From NCBI RefSeq assembly GCF_000422645.1, contig NZ_AUGL01000014.1:62001-126000 (forward strand): a stretch of DNA of 64,000 bases. Reading direction: 5' to 3'. Source of the stretch: Ferrimonas futtsuensis DSM 18154 (lineage in GTDB: Bacteria; Pseudomonadota; Gammaproteobacteria; Enterobacterales; Shewanellaceae). A model generated the notes under the pieces. The model was not told the DNA's origin and ran no database searches. It saw only the letters and a program-made list of their open reading frames with translations. Shown one piece after another: positions 7,735 through 16,504 of this stretch. Position numbers and translations under genes: made by a program. The first letter of the stretch is position 1, and every line of letters begins with the position of its first letter.

Positions 7735-8718
7735 CTAAGGGGGCGGAAGCTGCCCGAGCCAGGTCTCCACCACAGACCGAACATCCTCGGACACCACCAC
7801 CCCCATATGACTGAGTCCAGGCAACACCCGGATATCGGCTTCGAGCAGGGGCTCGACAGTCGGCTTGAACTGCTCGGCAACAAAGGCTTCATCCTCACTG
7901 CCTATCAACAACAGGGTGGGCTGGCTGATGGCGGCCAGATCCTGTCGGTAGTGTCTGGGAGCAAAACCCATCATCAACCGGTAGGAGTAGGTCAGGGTTT
8001 CAGTGCCATCTCGATAGGGCTTAGGCATGTCGAAGGCAATGGCCGGCAGGTGGGAAAAGCGGTCTATGCCCACCCTCTCGAACATGCTCAGCCCGATGAT
8101 CCTCGGTGTAAAGGGGCGGGCCCAGCCGCCGGAGTTGGGCCGAACCGTCGGAGCGTCGTACCTTAAGAAGGGTGCCAGCAGCAGATAGCCGTCCACCTGG
8201 TTGCCATACTGGCTTCCGGCGAAACGAATCGCCAGGCCGCCACCGGAGGAGTGCCCTCCCACGACGATTCTGGCCTGGGGCTGACGCCTGCGGAGCTCTG
8301 CCAACAGATCCGCCAGATCGTCCTCCAGCTGATCCTGGTAGTCGATGTCTCCGCGGCGCTTGGGCCGCTCTCCATGGCCTCGCAGGTCCGGGGTCACCAC
8401 CTGAGCAATGCCGTTGTCACTCAGATGATTGGCCAGGGGATAGAGATAACGGCTGTGCCAGCCTGAGCCGTGCAGCAGCACCAGCACCAATTCGGAGTCT
8501 GCAGGGTAAGACCGGTAGCTCAGCTCAGTGCCATCTCTGGCGTTAAAGCCCTGCAATTTTGGCAGGGCAGCGTAATCCAGCCTGAGCTCATCGAAGGCCA
8601 GGGACTCAGCTTCGGTATCGGGCAAGGAGGCTGTGCCAAAGGCAACCAGCACCCCGGCCACCCCCAGGTAGACGGCGATGGAGCCCGCCACAATTCTCAC
8701 CGTCACACTCGATATCAC
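7735..8718 (-). CDS. Alpha/beta hydrolase, membrane-anchored, lysophospholipase-like
   Basis: A 327-residue alpha/beta hydrolase. Residues 5-30 form one hydrophobic segment, probably a membrane anchor or uncleaved signal. The oxyanion region is L-L-H-G-S-G (81-86). The nucleophile elbow G-H-S-S-G gives S157, and the likely acid and base are D276 (G-S-E-D) and H304 (L-S-H-M-G). The fold resembles lysophospholipase-type serine esterases, but the substrate is unknown. The start is GTG 8718, preceded by AAGGAG at good spacing. It is divergent from the Nif3-like gene at 8787, leaving under 70 bp for both promoters. Confidence 0.85.
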   Translation of the reverse strand: MISSVTVRIVAGSIAVYLGVAGVLVAFGTASLPDTEAESLAFDELRLDYAALPKLQGFNARDGTELSYRSYPADSELVLVLLHGSGWHSRYLYPLANHLSDNGIAQVVTPDLRGHGERPKRRGDIDYQDQLEDDLADLLAELRRRQPQARIVVGGHSSGGGLAIRFAGSQYGNQVDGYLLLAPFLRYDAPTVRPNSGGWARPFTPRIIGLSMFERVGIDRFSHLPAIAFDMPKPYRDGTETLTYSYRLMMGFAPRHYRQDLAAISQPTLLLIGSEDEAFVAEQFKPTVEPLLEADIRVLPGLSHMGVVVSEDVRSVVETWLGQLPPP

Positions 8719-8786
8719 CTTGACTCCTTGGCAGATTCAGCCCCGATTACGCTAAAGTAACAAGATACCCCATAGTGAGAAAGACA

Positions 8787-9095
8787 ATGAAGAAACTGGA
8801 ATTTTACGTTCCCAAAGCTCACCTTGAGTCTGTTCTGGAGGCGCTGTTTCATGCCGGGGCCGGCCGAATCGGCAACTACGACAGCTGCTGCTGGTACACC
8901 AGCGGCATGGGCCAGTTCCGGCCGTTGGAGGGGGCCGATCCCTATGTACACAGCGGCGAGCAGGTTCACCGGGAAGAGGAATACAAGGTGGAACTGGTCT
9001 TCCAGGCGTCCCTGCAGACCGAGGTGATCTCGGCACTGAAGCGGGCCCACCCCTACGAGACTCCGGCGTATCAGGTGCTCAGTATCGAGACCTGA
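8787..9095 (+). CDS. Nif3-like (YqfO C-terminal domain) small protein
   Basis: A 102-residue protein resembling the stand-alone NIF3/YqfO insert domain, a PII-like ferredoxin fold. The signature includes L-E-F-Y-V-P near the start, A-G-x-G-R-I-G-N-Y-D-x-C, G-x-G-Q-F-R-P, and A-H-P-Y-E-T-P-A-Y near the end. The biochemical role of these free-standing proteins is not established. ATG 8787 was chosen over an in-frame GTG at 8775 because it places the first strand normally. It ends six bases before the convergent CBS gene. Confidence 0.82.
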   Translation: MKKLEFYVPKAHLESVLEALFHAGAGRIGNYDSCCWYTSGMGQFRPLEGADPYVHSGEQVHREEEYKVELVFQASLQTEVISALKRAHPYETPAYQVLSIET

Positions 9096-9101
9096 TTCCC
9101 C

Positions 9102-9605
9102 TCAATGGGCCGAGCGTCGATAAAGGTGGCGCAGCGCCCCCACCAGATCCCGGCGGCTTACCATCCCGACCAGATGGCCATTGTCCACCACGGGAAAGTG
9201 ACGCGGGTGCCAGGAGCGCCCCTCGCGAGCTCGCTCCTTCAAAGGCATGGTGCTTAGGGTCACGGCACTGCCATTGCCATCGATGGGGTAGAGGGTATTG
9301 GGGTCCACGCAGATGCGCTCTGCCAGGGCCAGCAGGTCGTCTCTGGGGGTCAGCACGGTGACCTTACGCTGCATCAATTCGCACACCTGAGCACACTGCT
9401 GTGGTTCATAGTCGTGGTACCAGAGATCGAGCAGCAGATCATGCTCGCTGAGCACCCCCACCAGGCGGCCATGGGCATCGATAACCGGAGCAGCCCCAAG
9501 GCGCGCCTCGAGCAGTTTATCCAAGGCATCCCCGGCATCGGTATCGGGATGGAGCACAACTTCGGGATCGTGCATGACGCTGGCGACAGTCAGAGATTGG
9601 GGCAT
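9102..9605 (-). CDS. CBS-domain pair protein
   Basis: A 167-residue protein made of two CBS motifs (about 8-62 and 80-160) with the usual G-x-L-V-G-V-L-S-E-x-D-L and G-x-L-V-G-M-V-S-R-R-D-L ends. Such Bateman modules bind adenine nucleotides and act as energy sensors. With no attached enzyme domain the partner cannot be named. AGGAGGT precedes the ATG, a very strong ribosome binding site. It is divergent from the LysR gene at 9827. Confidence 0.88.
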   Translation of the reverse strand: MPQSLTVASVMHDPEVVLHPDTDAGDALDKLLEARLGAAPVIDAHGRLVGVLSEHDLLLDLWYHDYEPQQCAQVCELMQRKVTVLTPRDDLLALAERICVDPNTLYPIDGNGSAVTLSTMPLKERAREGRSWHPRHFPVVDNGHLVGMVSRRDLVGALRHLYRRSAH

Positions 9606-9695
9606 AGGGCACCTCCTGTTGCTGGCGGCGCCGCAACTCCCAGTCAGGGCGCCGCTTCCTTTACGACAAATCTCTTTCTATTAACTCCTGTTTTC

Positions 9696-9717
9696 CCACA
9701 TATTACCTCTCATGTGG
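9696..9717. promoter_or_regulatory. Inverted repeat upstream of the YeiE-like regulator
   Basis: CCACAT-N10-ATGTGG lies between the divergent CBS and LysR genes, about 110 bp before the LysR start. It is a plausible LysR autoregulatory site. Confidence 0.3.
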
Positions 9718-9826
9718 AGGAATTTATTGATGTGACCTCCAGTTTTATTCAGTGAAATTTATAAAGCCAGTTAACTGTGGTTCAATGCTTGCAGAACTGG
9801 ATTAACTTCGAACCGGAGCCATCAAG

Positions 9827-10732
9827 GTGCGTTTCTCTCTCAAGCAGCTGGCGGTATTCAATGCCGTTGCCGATTTCGGCAGTGTCAGTAAAGCCGCTCA
9901 GACCCTCTCTTTGACTCAGTCGGCCACCAGCATGTCTCTGTCTCAGCTTGAGAAGTCTCTGGGACGGCCGCTGTTTGAACGACAGGGCAAGCGCATGGTC
10001 CTCAGCCACTGGGGCAACTGGCTGCGCCCGCGAGCCAAACAGTTGCTGCACGATGCCCGTCAGATTGAACTGGGTCTCTACGACCAACACCTGATCAGCG
10101 GTGAAATTCAGCTGGGGGCCAGTCAGACCGCCGCCGAACACCTGGTGCCCGAACTCATCAGCCGCATCGACGGCGACTTCCCCGAGATCCGCATCGAACT
10201 GACGGTGCACAACACTCAGAAGGTGATCGAGGGGGTGCTGAGTTACCAGTACGACATCGGCATCATCGAGGGGCGCTGCGACGACAGTCGCATCTGTCAC
10301 GAAGTGTGGTGCGACGACCACCTGGTGATCATCGCCGCCAAACATCACCCCTTTGCCCGCCAGAAGCAGATCAGTGCCGCCCAGTTGGAGCAGGCCAAAT
10401 GGGTGCTTCGTGAGCAGGGAGCCGGTACCCGGCGCATCTTCGACAGCGCCATTCACGGCCTGGTCTCCGAACTGGATGTCTGGCGCGAATATGAACATGT
10501 GCCAGTGCTGCGTACCATGGTCACCAAAGGCTACTACCTGAGCTGTCTGCCCTATCTGGATGTGGCCGCTCAACTGGAGAGCGGCGAACTGGTGGCACTG
10601 GAAGTCCCTGGGCTGGACATGACCCGGACCCTCTCTTTCGTCTGGCGCGCAGACTCTGCAGACAACCCGGTTCGTGAGTGCATCCGCCACGAAGCAAAAC
10701 AACTGCTCTCCCGCTTGCCCAGCGCCCGATAA
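9827..10732 (+). CDS. LysR-family regulator, YeiE-like
   Basis: A 301-residue LysR regulator with an N-terminal winged helix (L-K-Q-L-A-V-F-N-A-V, then S-V-S-K-A-A-Q-T-L) and a periplasmic-binding-like effector domain. The stretches V-I-E-G-V-L-x-Y-Q-Y-D-I-G-I-I-E-G and W-V-L-R-E-Q-G-A-G-T-R resemble E. coli YeiE, a CysB-like regulator linked to sulfite. The start is GTG 9827 with CGGAG upstream. YeiH, often encoded next to YeiE, is present 5.8 kb downstream rather than adjacent. A hairpin without a T-run follows the stop codon. Confidence 0.85.
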   Translation: MRFSLKQLAVFNAVADFGSVSKAAQTLSLTQSATSMSLSQLEKSLGRPLFERQGKRMVLSHWGNWLRPRAKQLLHDARQIELGLYDQHLISGEIQLGASQTAAEHLVPELISRIDGDFPEIRIELTVHNTQKVIEGVLSYQYDIGIIEGRCDDSRICHEVWCDDHLVIIAAKHHPFARQKQISAAQLEQAKWVLREQGAGTRRIFDSAIHGLVSELDVWREYEHVPVLRTMVTKGYYLSCLPYLDVAAQLESGELVALEVPGLDMTRTLSFVWRADSADNPVRECIRHEAKQLLSRLPSAR

Positions 10733-10754
10733 CCTCACAACCCTTTTGATACAG

Positions 10755-10775
10755 CACATCAGTTTTGCTGATGTG
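10755..10775 (+). terminator. Hairpin after the YeiE-like gene
   Basis: CACATCAG pairs with CTGATGTG around TTTTG. There is no T-run, so it is a weak terminator candidate, 23 bp after the stop. Confidence 0.4.
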
Positions 10776-10980
10776 TTCACACGGCAATTTGTGACACCCA
10801 TCACACCACGCCAACTCAATGATGCGCGTCATCACCCAATAGCTGCACTGTGACAGTGACTCAATGCACCAAACTCATGCAAACGCCCAAATCCACGGCT
10901 TACAGCAGCTGTGAGCTTTCGCCCCCGGGATGGCAATGCTAAATTATCCAGCTATTACCAGCCTGCCAACGGAGCACACA

Positions 10981-11811
10981 GTGAAAGGACAGATCCTACG
11001 AGAGATGAAAGTACTTGCGGCCATCGAACCCGAGTTTGAGGTTCAGCGCCGGGTCGCCTTTATCCAGGGGAAACTCAGGGAATCGGGATGTAAGAACATC
11101 GTTCTCGGGATCAGTGGGGGCGTGGATTCCAGCGTCACCGGCCGCCTGTGTCAGCTGGCCGTCGATGGCCTCAATGAGGGTAAGGAAACGCCAGAGTATC
11201 GCTTTATCGCCGTGCGCCTGCCCTACGACGTGCAGAAAGACGAAGATGAGGCGCAGATGGCCTGCCGCTTTATCCAGCCCAGCAAGCAGGTGGAAGTGAA
11301 CATCAAGGCGGGCGCCGATGGCATTCACGCCGAAACCCTGGCCGCGGTGACCGCAGCCGGCATTGAACTGCCCAGCGAGGACAAGGTGGATTTTGCCAAG
11401 GGCAACGTCAAAGCCAGGATGCGCATGGTGGCCCAGTATGAGATCGCTGGCCTGGTGGGCGGCCTGGTGGCCGGCACCGATCACAGCGCCGAAAACGTCA
11501 CCGGCTTCTACACCAAGCATGGTGATGGCGCCTGCGACCTGGTGCCGATCTTCGGCCTGAACAAACGCCAGGTCCGGAAGATGGCCACCTACCTGGGGGC
11601 CCCGGAGCAGTTGGTGGTGAAAGCGCCCACAGCGGATCTGGAGTGCGATCGCCCTGGCCTGGAAGACGAAGTGGCCCTGGGACTGAGCTACGACCAGATT
11701 GATGATTTCCTCGAGGGCAAACAGGTGGCACCGGAAGTGGAGGCCCGCATCATCGGCATCTACAAAGCCACCCAGCACAAGCGCCAGCCGATCCCCACCA
11801 TCTACGACTAA
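10981..11811 (+). CDS. nadE: Ammonia-dependent NAD+ synthetase
   Basis: A 276-residue NadE, which adenylates and amidates deamido-NAD with ammonia to give NAD+ in the cytoplasm. The ATP pyrophosphatase loop S-G-G-V-D-S lies at 45-50. Other family stretches are visible: R-L-P-Y near 85, G-T-D-H-S-A-E, T-K-H-G-D-G, and A-P-T-A-D-L-E. No glutaminase domain is fused, so it is the short ammonia-dependent type. GTG 10981 was chosen over ATGs at 10930 and 10936 because CGGAG lies seven bases before it and the length then matches E. coli NadE (275). A strong terminator follows. Confidence 0.92.
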   Translation: MKGQILREMKVLAAIEPEFEVQRRVAFIQGKLRESGCKNIVLGISGGVDSSVTGRLCQLAVDGLNEGKETPEYRFIAVRLPYDVQKDEDEAQMACRFIQPSKQVEVNIKAGADGIHAETLAAVTAAGIELPSEDKVDFAKGNVKARMRMVAQYEIAGLVGGLVAGTDHSAENVTGFYTKHGDGACDLVPIFGLNKRQVRKMATYLGAPEQLVVKAPTADLECDRPGLEDEVALGLSYDQIDDFLEGKQVAPEVEARIIGIYKATQHKRQPIPTIYD

Positions 11812-11815
11812 TTAG

Positions 11816-11840
11816 AAAAGCCCGCGACAGCGGGCTTTTT
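11816..11840 (+). terminator. Terminator of nadE
   Basis: AAAAGCCCGC pairs with GCGGGCTTTTT around GACA. Confidence 0.9.
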
Positions 11841-11856
11841 GATGTGCCTCATCCAC

Positions 11857-12933
11857 TCAGGCGATGGGGTAATCGGTATACCCTTCGGCGCCACCACCAT
11901 AGAAGGTGGCTTGAGCGGCATCGTCCACCGGTGTCAGCGCCAGTCCCTCACGGCAGCGACGAACCAAATCCGGATTGGTGATAAAAGGCTGGCCGAAGGC
12001 GATCAGATCCGCGAGCCCCCTGTTCAGCATCGCCTGACCACTCTCCAGGGTATAGTTGCCGGCCACCATGATCGGCCGAGGGTAACGTTCTCGCAACTGC
12101 TCACGGAAGCGGTCCGGTGTGCCGTTGCCGCCGCCCTCTGACAAGTGCAGATAGGCCAGCCCCAGGGGGGCTAACGCCGCCACCAACTTGAGGGTCAGCT
12201 CCGGGAGTTCCGGATCCAGCCCCCCACTTCCGCCGACGTAGGGGGAGAGGCGCAGGGCAGTGCGCTCTGCGCCGATCGCCGAGGTCACCGCCTTGATCAC
12301 CTCCAACAGAAAGCGCAGTCGGTTCTCCTGACCGCCACCATAGCAGTCACTGCGTTGGTTGCTGGAGCGACACAGAAACTGCTCCAGCAGGTAGCCATGG
12401 GCACCATGGAGCTCCACACCGTCGAATCCGGCCTCCATGGCGTTAACGGCAGCCTGGGTGAAATCGGCGATGGTGGCGTCGATATCCTCCTGGGTCATGG
12501 CTCGCGGCTCACCGGTCTCGATCATGCCAAATCCACCTTGGGGAAGCGGCCCATATACCCGGTCTGGCACCTTCAGCGCCGAGGGTGACACCGGCTGCTC
12601 GCCGGCAATGCTGGCGTGGGAGCGGCGCCCCACATGCCATAACTGGATGAAGATCTTTCCGCCTTTGGCGTGCACCTCATCGGTCACCCGCTTCCAGCCA
12701 TCGATCTGTGCCTGAGTGTAGATCCCCGGGGTCAGCGAGTAGCCTCGGGCCACGGTGGAGATGGGCGCCCCCTCGGTGATGATCAGCCCTGCGCCGGCCC
12801 GCTGGCCATAGTATTTCACCATCAGCTCGCTTGGCCTGTCTCCGGGCTGGTCGGTGCGGGCGCGAGTCATAGGAGCCATGACAAAGCGGTTGGCCAGCGG
12901 GAGGCTTCCCAGCATGAAGGGGGTAAATATCAT
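11857..12933 (-). CDS. nemA: Old yellow enzyme family alkene reductase, NemA-like
   Basis: A 358-residue FMN-dependent TIM-barrel ene-reductase. It resembles N-ethylmaleimide reductase throughout, ending in F-Y-G-G-G-A-E-G-Y-T-D-Y-P as NemA does. The substrate-binding H-G-A-H-G-Y-L-L-E-Q-F-L motif and the flavin-site H-V-G-R-R-S-H are present. It reduces activated C=C bonds or nitro compounds with NAD(P)H; its physiological substrate is unknown. ATG 12933 was chosen because AAGGAG lies eight bases upstream and the barrel begins there; a longer in-frame extension is GC-rich filler. It converges with nadE. Confidence 0.9.
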   Translation of the reverse strand: MIFTPFMLGSLPLANRFVMAPMTRARTDQPGDRPSELMVKYYGQRAGAGLIITEGAPISTVARGYSLTPGIYTQAQIDGWKRVTDEVHAKGGKIFIQLWHVGRRSHASIAGEQPVSPSALKVPDRVYGPLPQGGFGMIETGEPRAMTQEDIDATIADFTQAAVNAMEAGFDGVELHGAHGYLLEQFLCRSSNQRSDCYGGGQENRLRFLLEVIKAVTSAIGAERTALRLSPYVGGSGGLDPELPELTLKLVAALAPLGLAYLHLSEGGGNGTPDRFREQLRERYPRPIMVAGNYTLESGQAMLNRGLADLIAFGQPFITNPDLVRRCREGLALTPVDDAAQATFYGGGAEGYTDYPIA

Positions 12934-13094
12934 CAATGTACTCCTTGGTGAGGGTGGGTGCAGCGGCGCTCCGTCACCTGCGGTTGTCCTGACGATGTCG
13001 CGGCGCATCCGGGAAAAGCCCAAGAGAACGGTACCATCACCCCACAGGTGCGAACAGGGGGCACACGATCTAAGCGGGGGGGGGCTGTCGACAC

Positions 13095-13116
13095 AAAGCC
13101 CGCAGAAGCGGGCTTT
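13095..13116 (-). terminator. Terminator of the lysine operon
   Basis: AAAGCCCGC pairs with GCGGGCTTT around a 4-nt loop, 12 bp beyond the lysA stop. The T-run on the minus strand is short. Confidence 0.65.
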
Positions 13117-13127
13117 TAGGGTCGGCC

Positions 13128-14375
13128 TCAGACTGGCAGGGTGTGCTCCCCCTGCCACAGCAGCTCCAGGGGTTCCCGCTCACGGATCAGGTGCAACTGC
13201 TCGTTGTCCACCATCACCTCGGCCACCCTGGGGCGACTGTTGTAGTTGGACGCCATGGTAAAGCCGTAGGCACCGGCACCACGCACCGCCAGCAGATCCC
13301 CTTCGGCCAGCGCCAGGCTACGCTCTTTGCCGAGGAAGTCGCCGGTTTCGCACACCGGGCCAACGATGTCGTACACCCGCAGCTCCTGCTGACGGGGAGT
13401 GACCGGCACAATTTGCTGACAAGCACCGTAGAGGCTGGGTCTGAGCAGGTCGTTCATGGCGGCATCGACGATGGCAAAATCGCGATCCTCGCCCGCTTTC
13501 AGGTACTCCACCTTGGTCACCAGGATACCCGCATTAGCCATGATCGCCCGACCCGGTTCCAGGATCAGCTTGAGCTGACGCCCGCCCAGGCTGGGCAGCA
13601 GCGCCTTCACATAGTCTGCAGGACTGGGCGGAGTCTCGTCGGTGTAGGGCACCCCCAGGCCACCGCCGAGATCCAGGTGCTCGAGGTCGATGCCCTCCTC
13701 AGCCAACTGGTCCATCAGCCCCAACAGCCGCTCCAGGGCCTCCACAAAGGGACGGGCCTCGGTCAGCTGGGAGCCGATGTGGCAATCCATGCCGGTCACC
13801 TTCAGGTTGGGCAGCTCTGCGGCCCGCCGGTACACCGCCACCGCCCGCTCCCAGGGGATGCCGAATTTGTTCTGCTTCAACCCGGTGGAGATGTAGGGGT
13901 GGCTGTTGGCATCGATGTCGGGGTTGATCCTCAGAGACACCGGGGCCTGCGCCCCCATCTCCCCGGCCACCCTGTCCAGGCGCTCCAGCTCAGCCTCAGA
14001 CTCTACGTTGAAGCAGAGAATGCCCGCCGCCAGTGCCTGACGCATCTCCGCCTCAGTCTTGCCCACCCCGGAGAACACCACCTTGGCCGGATCGCCGCCG
14101 GCCTGAAGCACCCGGGCCAGCTCGCCACCGGAGACGATGTCGAAACCGGAGCCCATACGGGCCATCAGGTTGAGGATGGCCAGGTTGGAGTTGGCCTTCA
14201 CCGCGTAACAGATAAGGTGGTCCCGCCCGCCCATGGCGTCGCTGAAGGCGTGCCAGTGGCGCTCGATAGTGGCCCGGGAGTAGAGATAACACGGCGTGCC
14301 GAATCGTTCGGCGGCTTCCGCCACCGGAACCGATTCCGCCATCAATTGCCCGTCACTGTAGTTGAAGTAGTCCAT
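13128..14375 (-). CDS. lysA: Diaminopimelate decarboxylase
   Basis: A 415-residue PLP enzyme of the alanine racemase/ornithine decarboxylase barrel type. It converts meso-diaminopimelate to L-lysine, the last step of lysine synthesis. The PLP lysine is K60 in C-Y-A-V-K-A-N-S-N. The glycine loop D-L-G-G-G-L-G, the E-P-G-R phosphate motif and the active-site G-P-V-C-E-T-G-D are visible. ATG 14375 begins one base after the stop of the upstream transporter gene, with AGGGG before it, so the two are translated as one operon. A lysine riboswitch upstream of the transporter would control both. Confidence 0.94.
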   Translation of the reverse strand: MDYFNYSDGQLMAESVPVAEAAERFGTPCYLYSRATIERHWHAFSDAMGGRDHLICYAVKANSNLAILNLMARMGSGFDIVSGGELARVLQAGGDPAKVVFSGVGKTEAEMRQALAAGILCFNVESEAELERLDRVAGEMGAQAPVSLRINPDIDANSHPYISTGLKQNKFGIPWERAVAVYRRAAELPNLKVTGMDCHIGSQLTEARPFVEALERLLGLMDQLAEEGIDLEHLDLGGGLGVPYTDETPPSPADYVKALLPSLGGRQLKLILEPGRAIMANAGILVTKVEYLKAGEDRDFAIVDAAMNDLLRPSLYGACQQIVPVTPRQQELRVYDIVGPVCETGDFLGKERSLALAEGDLLAVRGAGAYGFTMASNYNSRPRVAEVMVDNEQLHLIREREPLELLWQGEHTLPV

Positions 14376-14376
14376 A

Positions 14377-15963
14377 TCAAGCCCCTTCAGTTTGGTAGTG
14401 GTCTTCTCCACCTTCCCGGCGGCGCAGCAGCCCCACCAGAACCATCAGTCCCAGACAGCTGATCAGCAATCCGGCGGCCACAGAGCCAGTAAAGCCCAGT
14501 ACCAGGTAACCTGCCAGGGCCAGACCGGCGGCCATCACCGCGTAGGGCAACTGCGTGGCCACATGGTCCATATGATGACAGGCGGAACCGGTAGAGGAGA
14601 GGATGGTGGTATCGGAGATGGGTGAGCAGTGATCGCCGAACACCCCACCGGCCAGAGCCGCAGACAGGGCTGGCACCAGCAGGGCTGGCTCAAGGGCCAA
14701 CGCCATGTTGGCGGCGATGGGCAACATGATGGCAAAGGTGCCGTAGCTGGTGCCGGTGGAGAATGCCGCAGCGGCGGAGATCAAAAACACCAGGGCCGGC
14801 AGCAGAGGCTGAGGCAGGCTTTCCGAAGCCAGACCAGCCAGGTACTTGCCGGTTTCCAGGTCGGCAATGACCCCAGCGATGCTCCAGGCCATCAGCAAAA
14901 TGTAGACCGCGGGCAGCATGGAGTGCATCCCCTTGAGCAGTGCCCGGCCAATCAGCGCCGGAGATACCCCTTGGGCAATCATCCCCAAGGCAGTGATCAC
15001 TATGGTGATACTGCCGGCGGTTGCCATGGACCAGGCACCGTCGGCGTTCTCCAGGGCGGCAATCAGGGCAAAGGGTTCGCCGGCGGCCTCCAGCGCCATG
15101 TCACCGGAGAACAGCATCAGACCCACCACCAGGCTCACCAGCAGTACCAGAGGACCAGCCAGGTTCAGCACAGTGCCGCTGCGGGCCTGCTCCAGACCCA
15201 GATCTTCACCGGCTGGGGTGCCCTTTTGTGCATCCCAGAGTTGACCGGCCTGGGCCCGGCGCTCTGCGGCAGCCATGGGCCCGATGTCCAGACGCAGATA
15301 CACCACACACAACAGCAGGGCCAGGGCGGTCAGGGCATAGAGGTTGAAGGGGATCATCTGGGCAAACAGAGACAGGGCGGTGATCTCGGTCAGCCCATGA
15401 CTGGCGAGCAATGCGGCCAGCAGAGACATGATGTAAGCACCCCAGGTAGAGATGGGGGAGATCACACACACAGGCGCCGAAGTGGAATCGATGCAGTAGG
15501 CCAGCTTCTCCCGTGAGATGCCGTATTGATCGGTGACCGGCCGGGCGACGTTGCCCACCAGCAGGGCATTGAAATAGTCATCGATGAAGATCACCGCCCC
15601 AAGGAACAGGGTCATCAGCTGCGCATCCCGACGGTCTCGGATGCGACGACGGGCCCACTGGGCAAAGGCCCGGGTGCCACCGGACACGGAGATCAGCGCC
15701 ATCAGGATCCCCATGGTCATCAGAAAACCCAGGGTATACAGGTTCCAGCTGGCGAAGCCGTCACCGTCCCACACCAGACCGGCGGCGCGGGAGGTCAGTT
15801 CGGACAGAATCACCGAGGGGGCGAAGTCCGCCAGCATGACGATCCCCAGCAGAATACCCAGACCCAGGGAGAGCAACACTCTGCGAGTCACAATCGCCAG
15901 GCCAATGGCGGCCACGGGAGGCAAAATGGAAAGTGCCGAATCGGCGTAACTGATTAAAGCCAT
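14377..15963 (-). CDS. NhaC-family transporter under lysine riboswitch control, probable lysine transporter
   Basis: A 528-residue membrane protein with about twelve hydrophobic segments, belonging to the NhaC Na+/H+ antiporter superfamily (I-D-D-Y-F-N-A-L in the middle, G-D-H-C-S-P-I-S-D-T-T near the end). Members of this group found behind lysine riboswitches have been predicted by comparative genomics to carry lysine (the LysW proposal). Here the riboswitch at 16059-16247 and the directly following lysA support that reading rather than simple sodium/proton exchange. Import versus export is not decided by sequence. The start ATG 15963 is preceded by AAAGAG. Confidence 0.85.
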   Translation of the reverse strand: MALISYADSALSILPPVAAIGLAIVTRRVLLSLGLGILLGIVMLADFAPSVILSELTSRAAGLVWDGDGFASWNLYTLGFLMTMGILMALISVSGGTRAFAQWARRRIRDRRDAQLMTLFLGAVIFIDDYFNALLVGNVARPVTDQYGISREKLAYCIDSTSAPVCVISPISTWGAYIMSLLAALLASHGLTEITALSLFAQMIPFNLYALTALALLLCVVYLRLDIGPMAAAERRAQAGQLWDAQKGTPAGEDLGLEQARSGTVLNLAGPLVLLVSLVVGLMLFSGDMALEAAGEPFALIAALENADGAWSMATAGSITIVITALGMIAQGVSPALIGRALLKGMHSMLPAVYILLMAWSIAGVIADLETGKYLAGLASESLPQPLLPALVFLISAAAAFSTGTSYGTFAIMLPIAANMALALEPALLVPALSAALAGGVFGDHCSPISDTTILSSTGSACHHMDHVATQLPYAVMAAGLALAGYLVLGFTGSVAAGLLISCLGLMVLVGLLRRREGGEDHYQTEGA

Positions 15964-16019
15964 CGTTTCTCTTTGTCTTATAAGTACGATGGAGGCTGCT
16001 GACAGTGGCGATATGCCAC

Positions 16020-16056
16020 GGACGTCACCCGGGCGTGAATGAGGGTGACGACGTCC
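16020..16056 (-). promoter_or_regulatory. Candidate expression-platform hairpin of the lysine riboswitch
   Basis: On the minus strand GGAC + GTCACCC pairs with GGGTGAC + GTCC, with a 3-nt bulge and a 12-nt loop, three bases after aptamer helix P1. No U-run follows, so a classic intrinsic terminator is not evident. Control might be through translation or Rho. Confidence 0.45.
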
Positions 16057-16058
16057 TT

Positions 16059-16247
16059 CAGTAGCGCTCCACAGTAAATTTAATCCCCAATATCCGTTTG
16101 GGATTTACCATGGCAGTGCTGCACCTGTTAGATACAGCCCCAGCGACCGGGGATGACGCCCCTGCCACTTCGGCATCGACTCCTTTCTCTCGACCTCATC
16201 GGGTGTCACCCTAAATCGAGATACTGATAGGCGATGCGCCTCTACTG
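16059..16247 (-). ncRNA. Lysine riboswitch (L-box) upstream of the transporter-lysA operon
   Basis: Read on the minus strand, the 189-nt element contains the conserved L-box segments in the right order. These are AGAGGCGC after the 5' P1 strand, AGTATCTCG, GAGAGAAAGGAG, GATGCCGAAG, CTGGGGCTGTATC, and ACTGTGGAGCGCTACTG closing P1. P1 is formed by CAGTAG (16247-16242) and CTACTG (16064-16059). Its position 96 bp before an NhaC-type transporter and lysA fits lysine-dependent repression. The identification rests on motif recognition and gene context. Confidence 0.92.
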
Positions 16248-16440
16248 TTACCCAGTGCGGGTAACGATCTGTGTGTTACAGCCTATAACAGAATCTGTTT
16301 CTAACGCCAGTAAAAAGTTAAAAAACTGGCATTTAGACCGCTTGTTCGCTCAAAACCCACAAAACAGTAACTTTTAGCCGGAAGAGGTTACATCCCGCTT
16401 CCCAGGTACATTGAGCATCACACAGGACAAAAGCGTGATC

Positions 16441-16500
16441 GGGATCTCATCACTGTCTGACCATCTGCTTATACTGAGCGGCTTTCACCGATGAGATCCC
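16441..16500 (+). promoter_or_regulatory. Long inverted repeat spanning the yeiH ribosome binding site
   Basis: GGGATCTCATC (16441-16451) and GATGAGATCCC (16490-16500) are exact 11-bp complements around a 38-nt loop. The right arm contains the GATGAGA ribosome binding region of yeiH. A TATACT hexamer sits in the loop, so the repeat may be either an RNA hairpin or a DNA operator flanking a promoter. Confidence 0.5.
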
Positions 16501-16504
16501 ATTG

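Noticed and set aside
11857-13158. Longer start for the NemA-like gene
   Set aside because: The extra 75 codons are low-complexity and cross the intergenic region; ATG 12933 has a proper ribosome binding site and matches family length.
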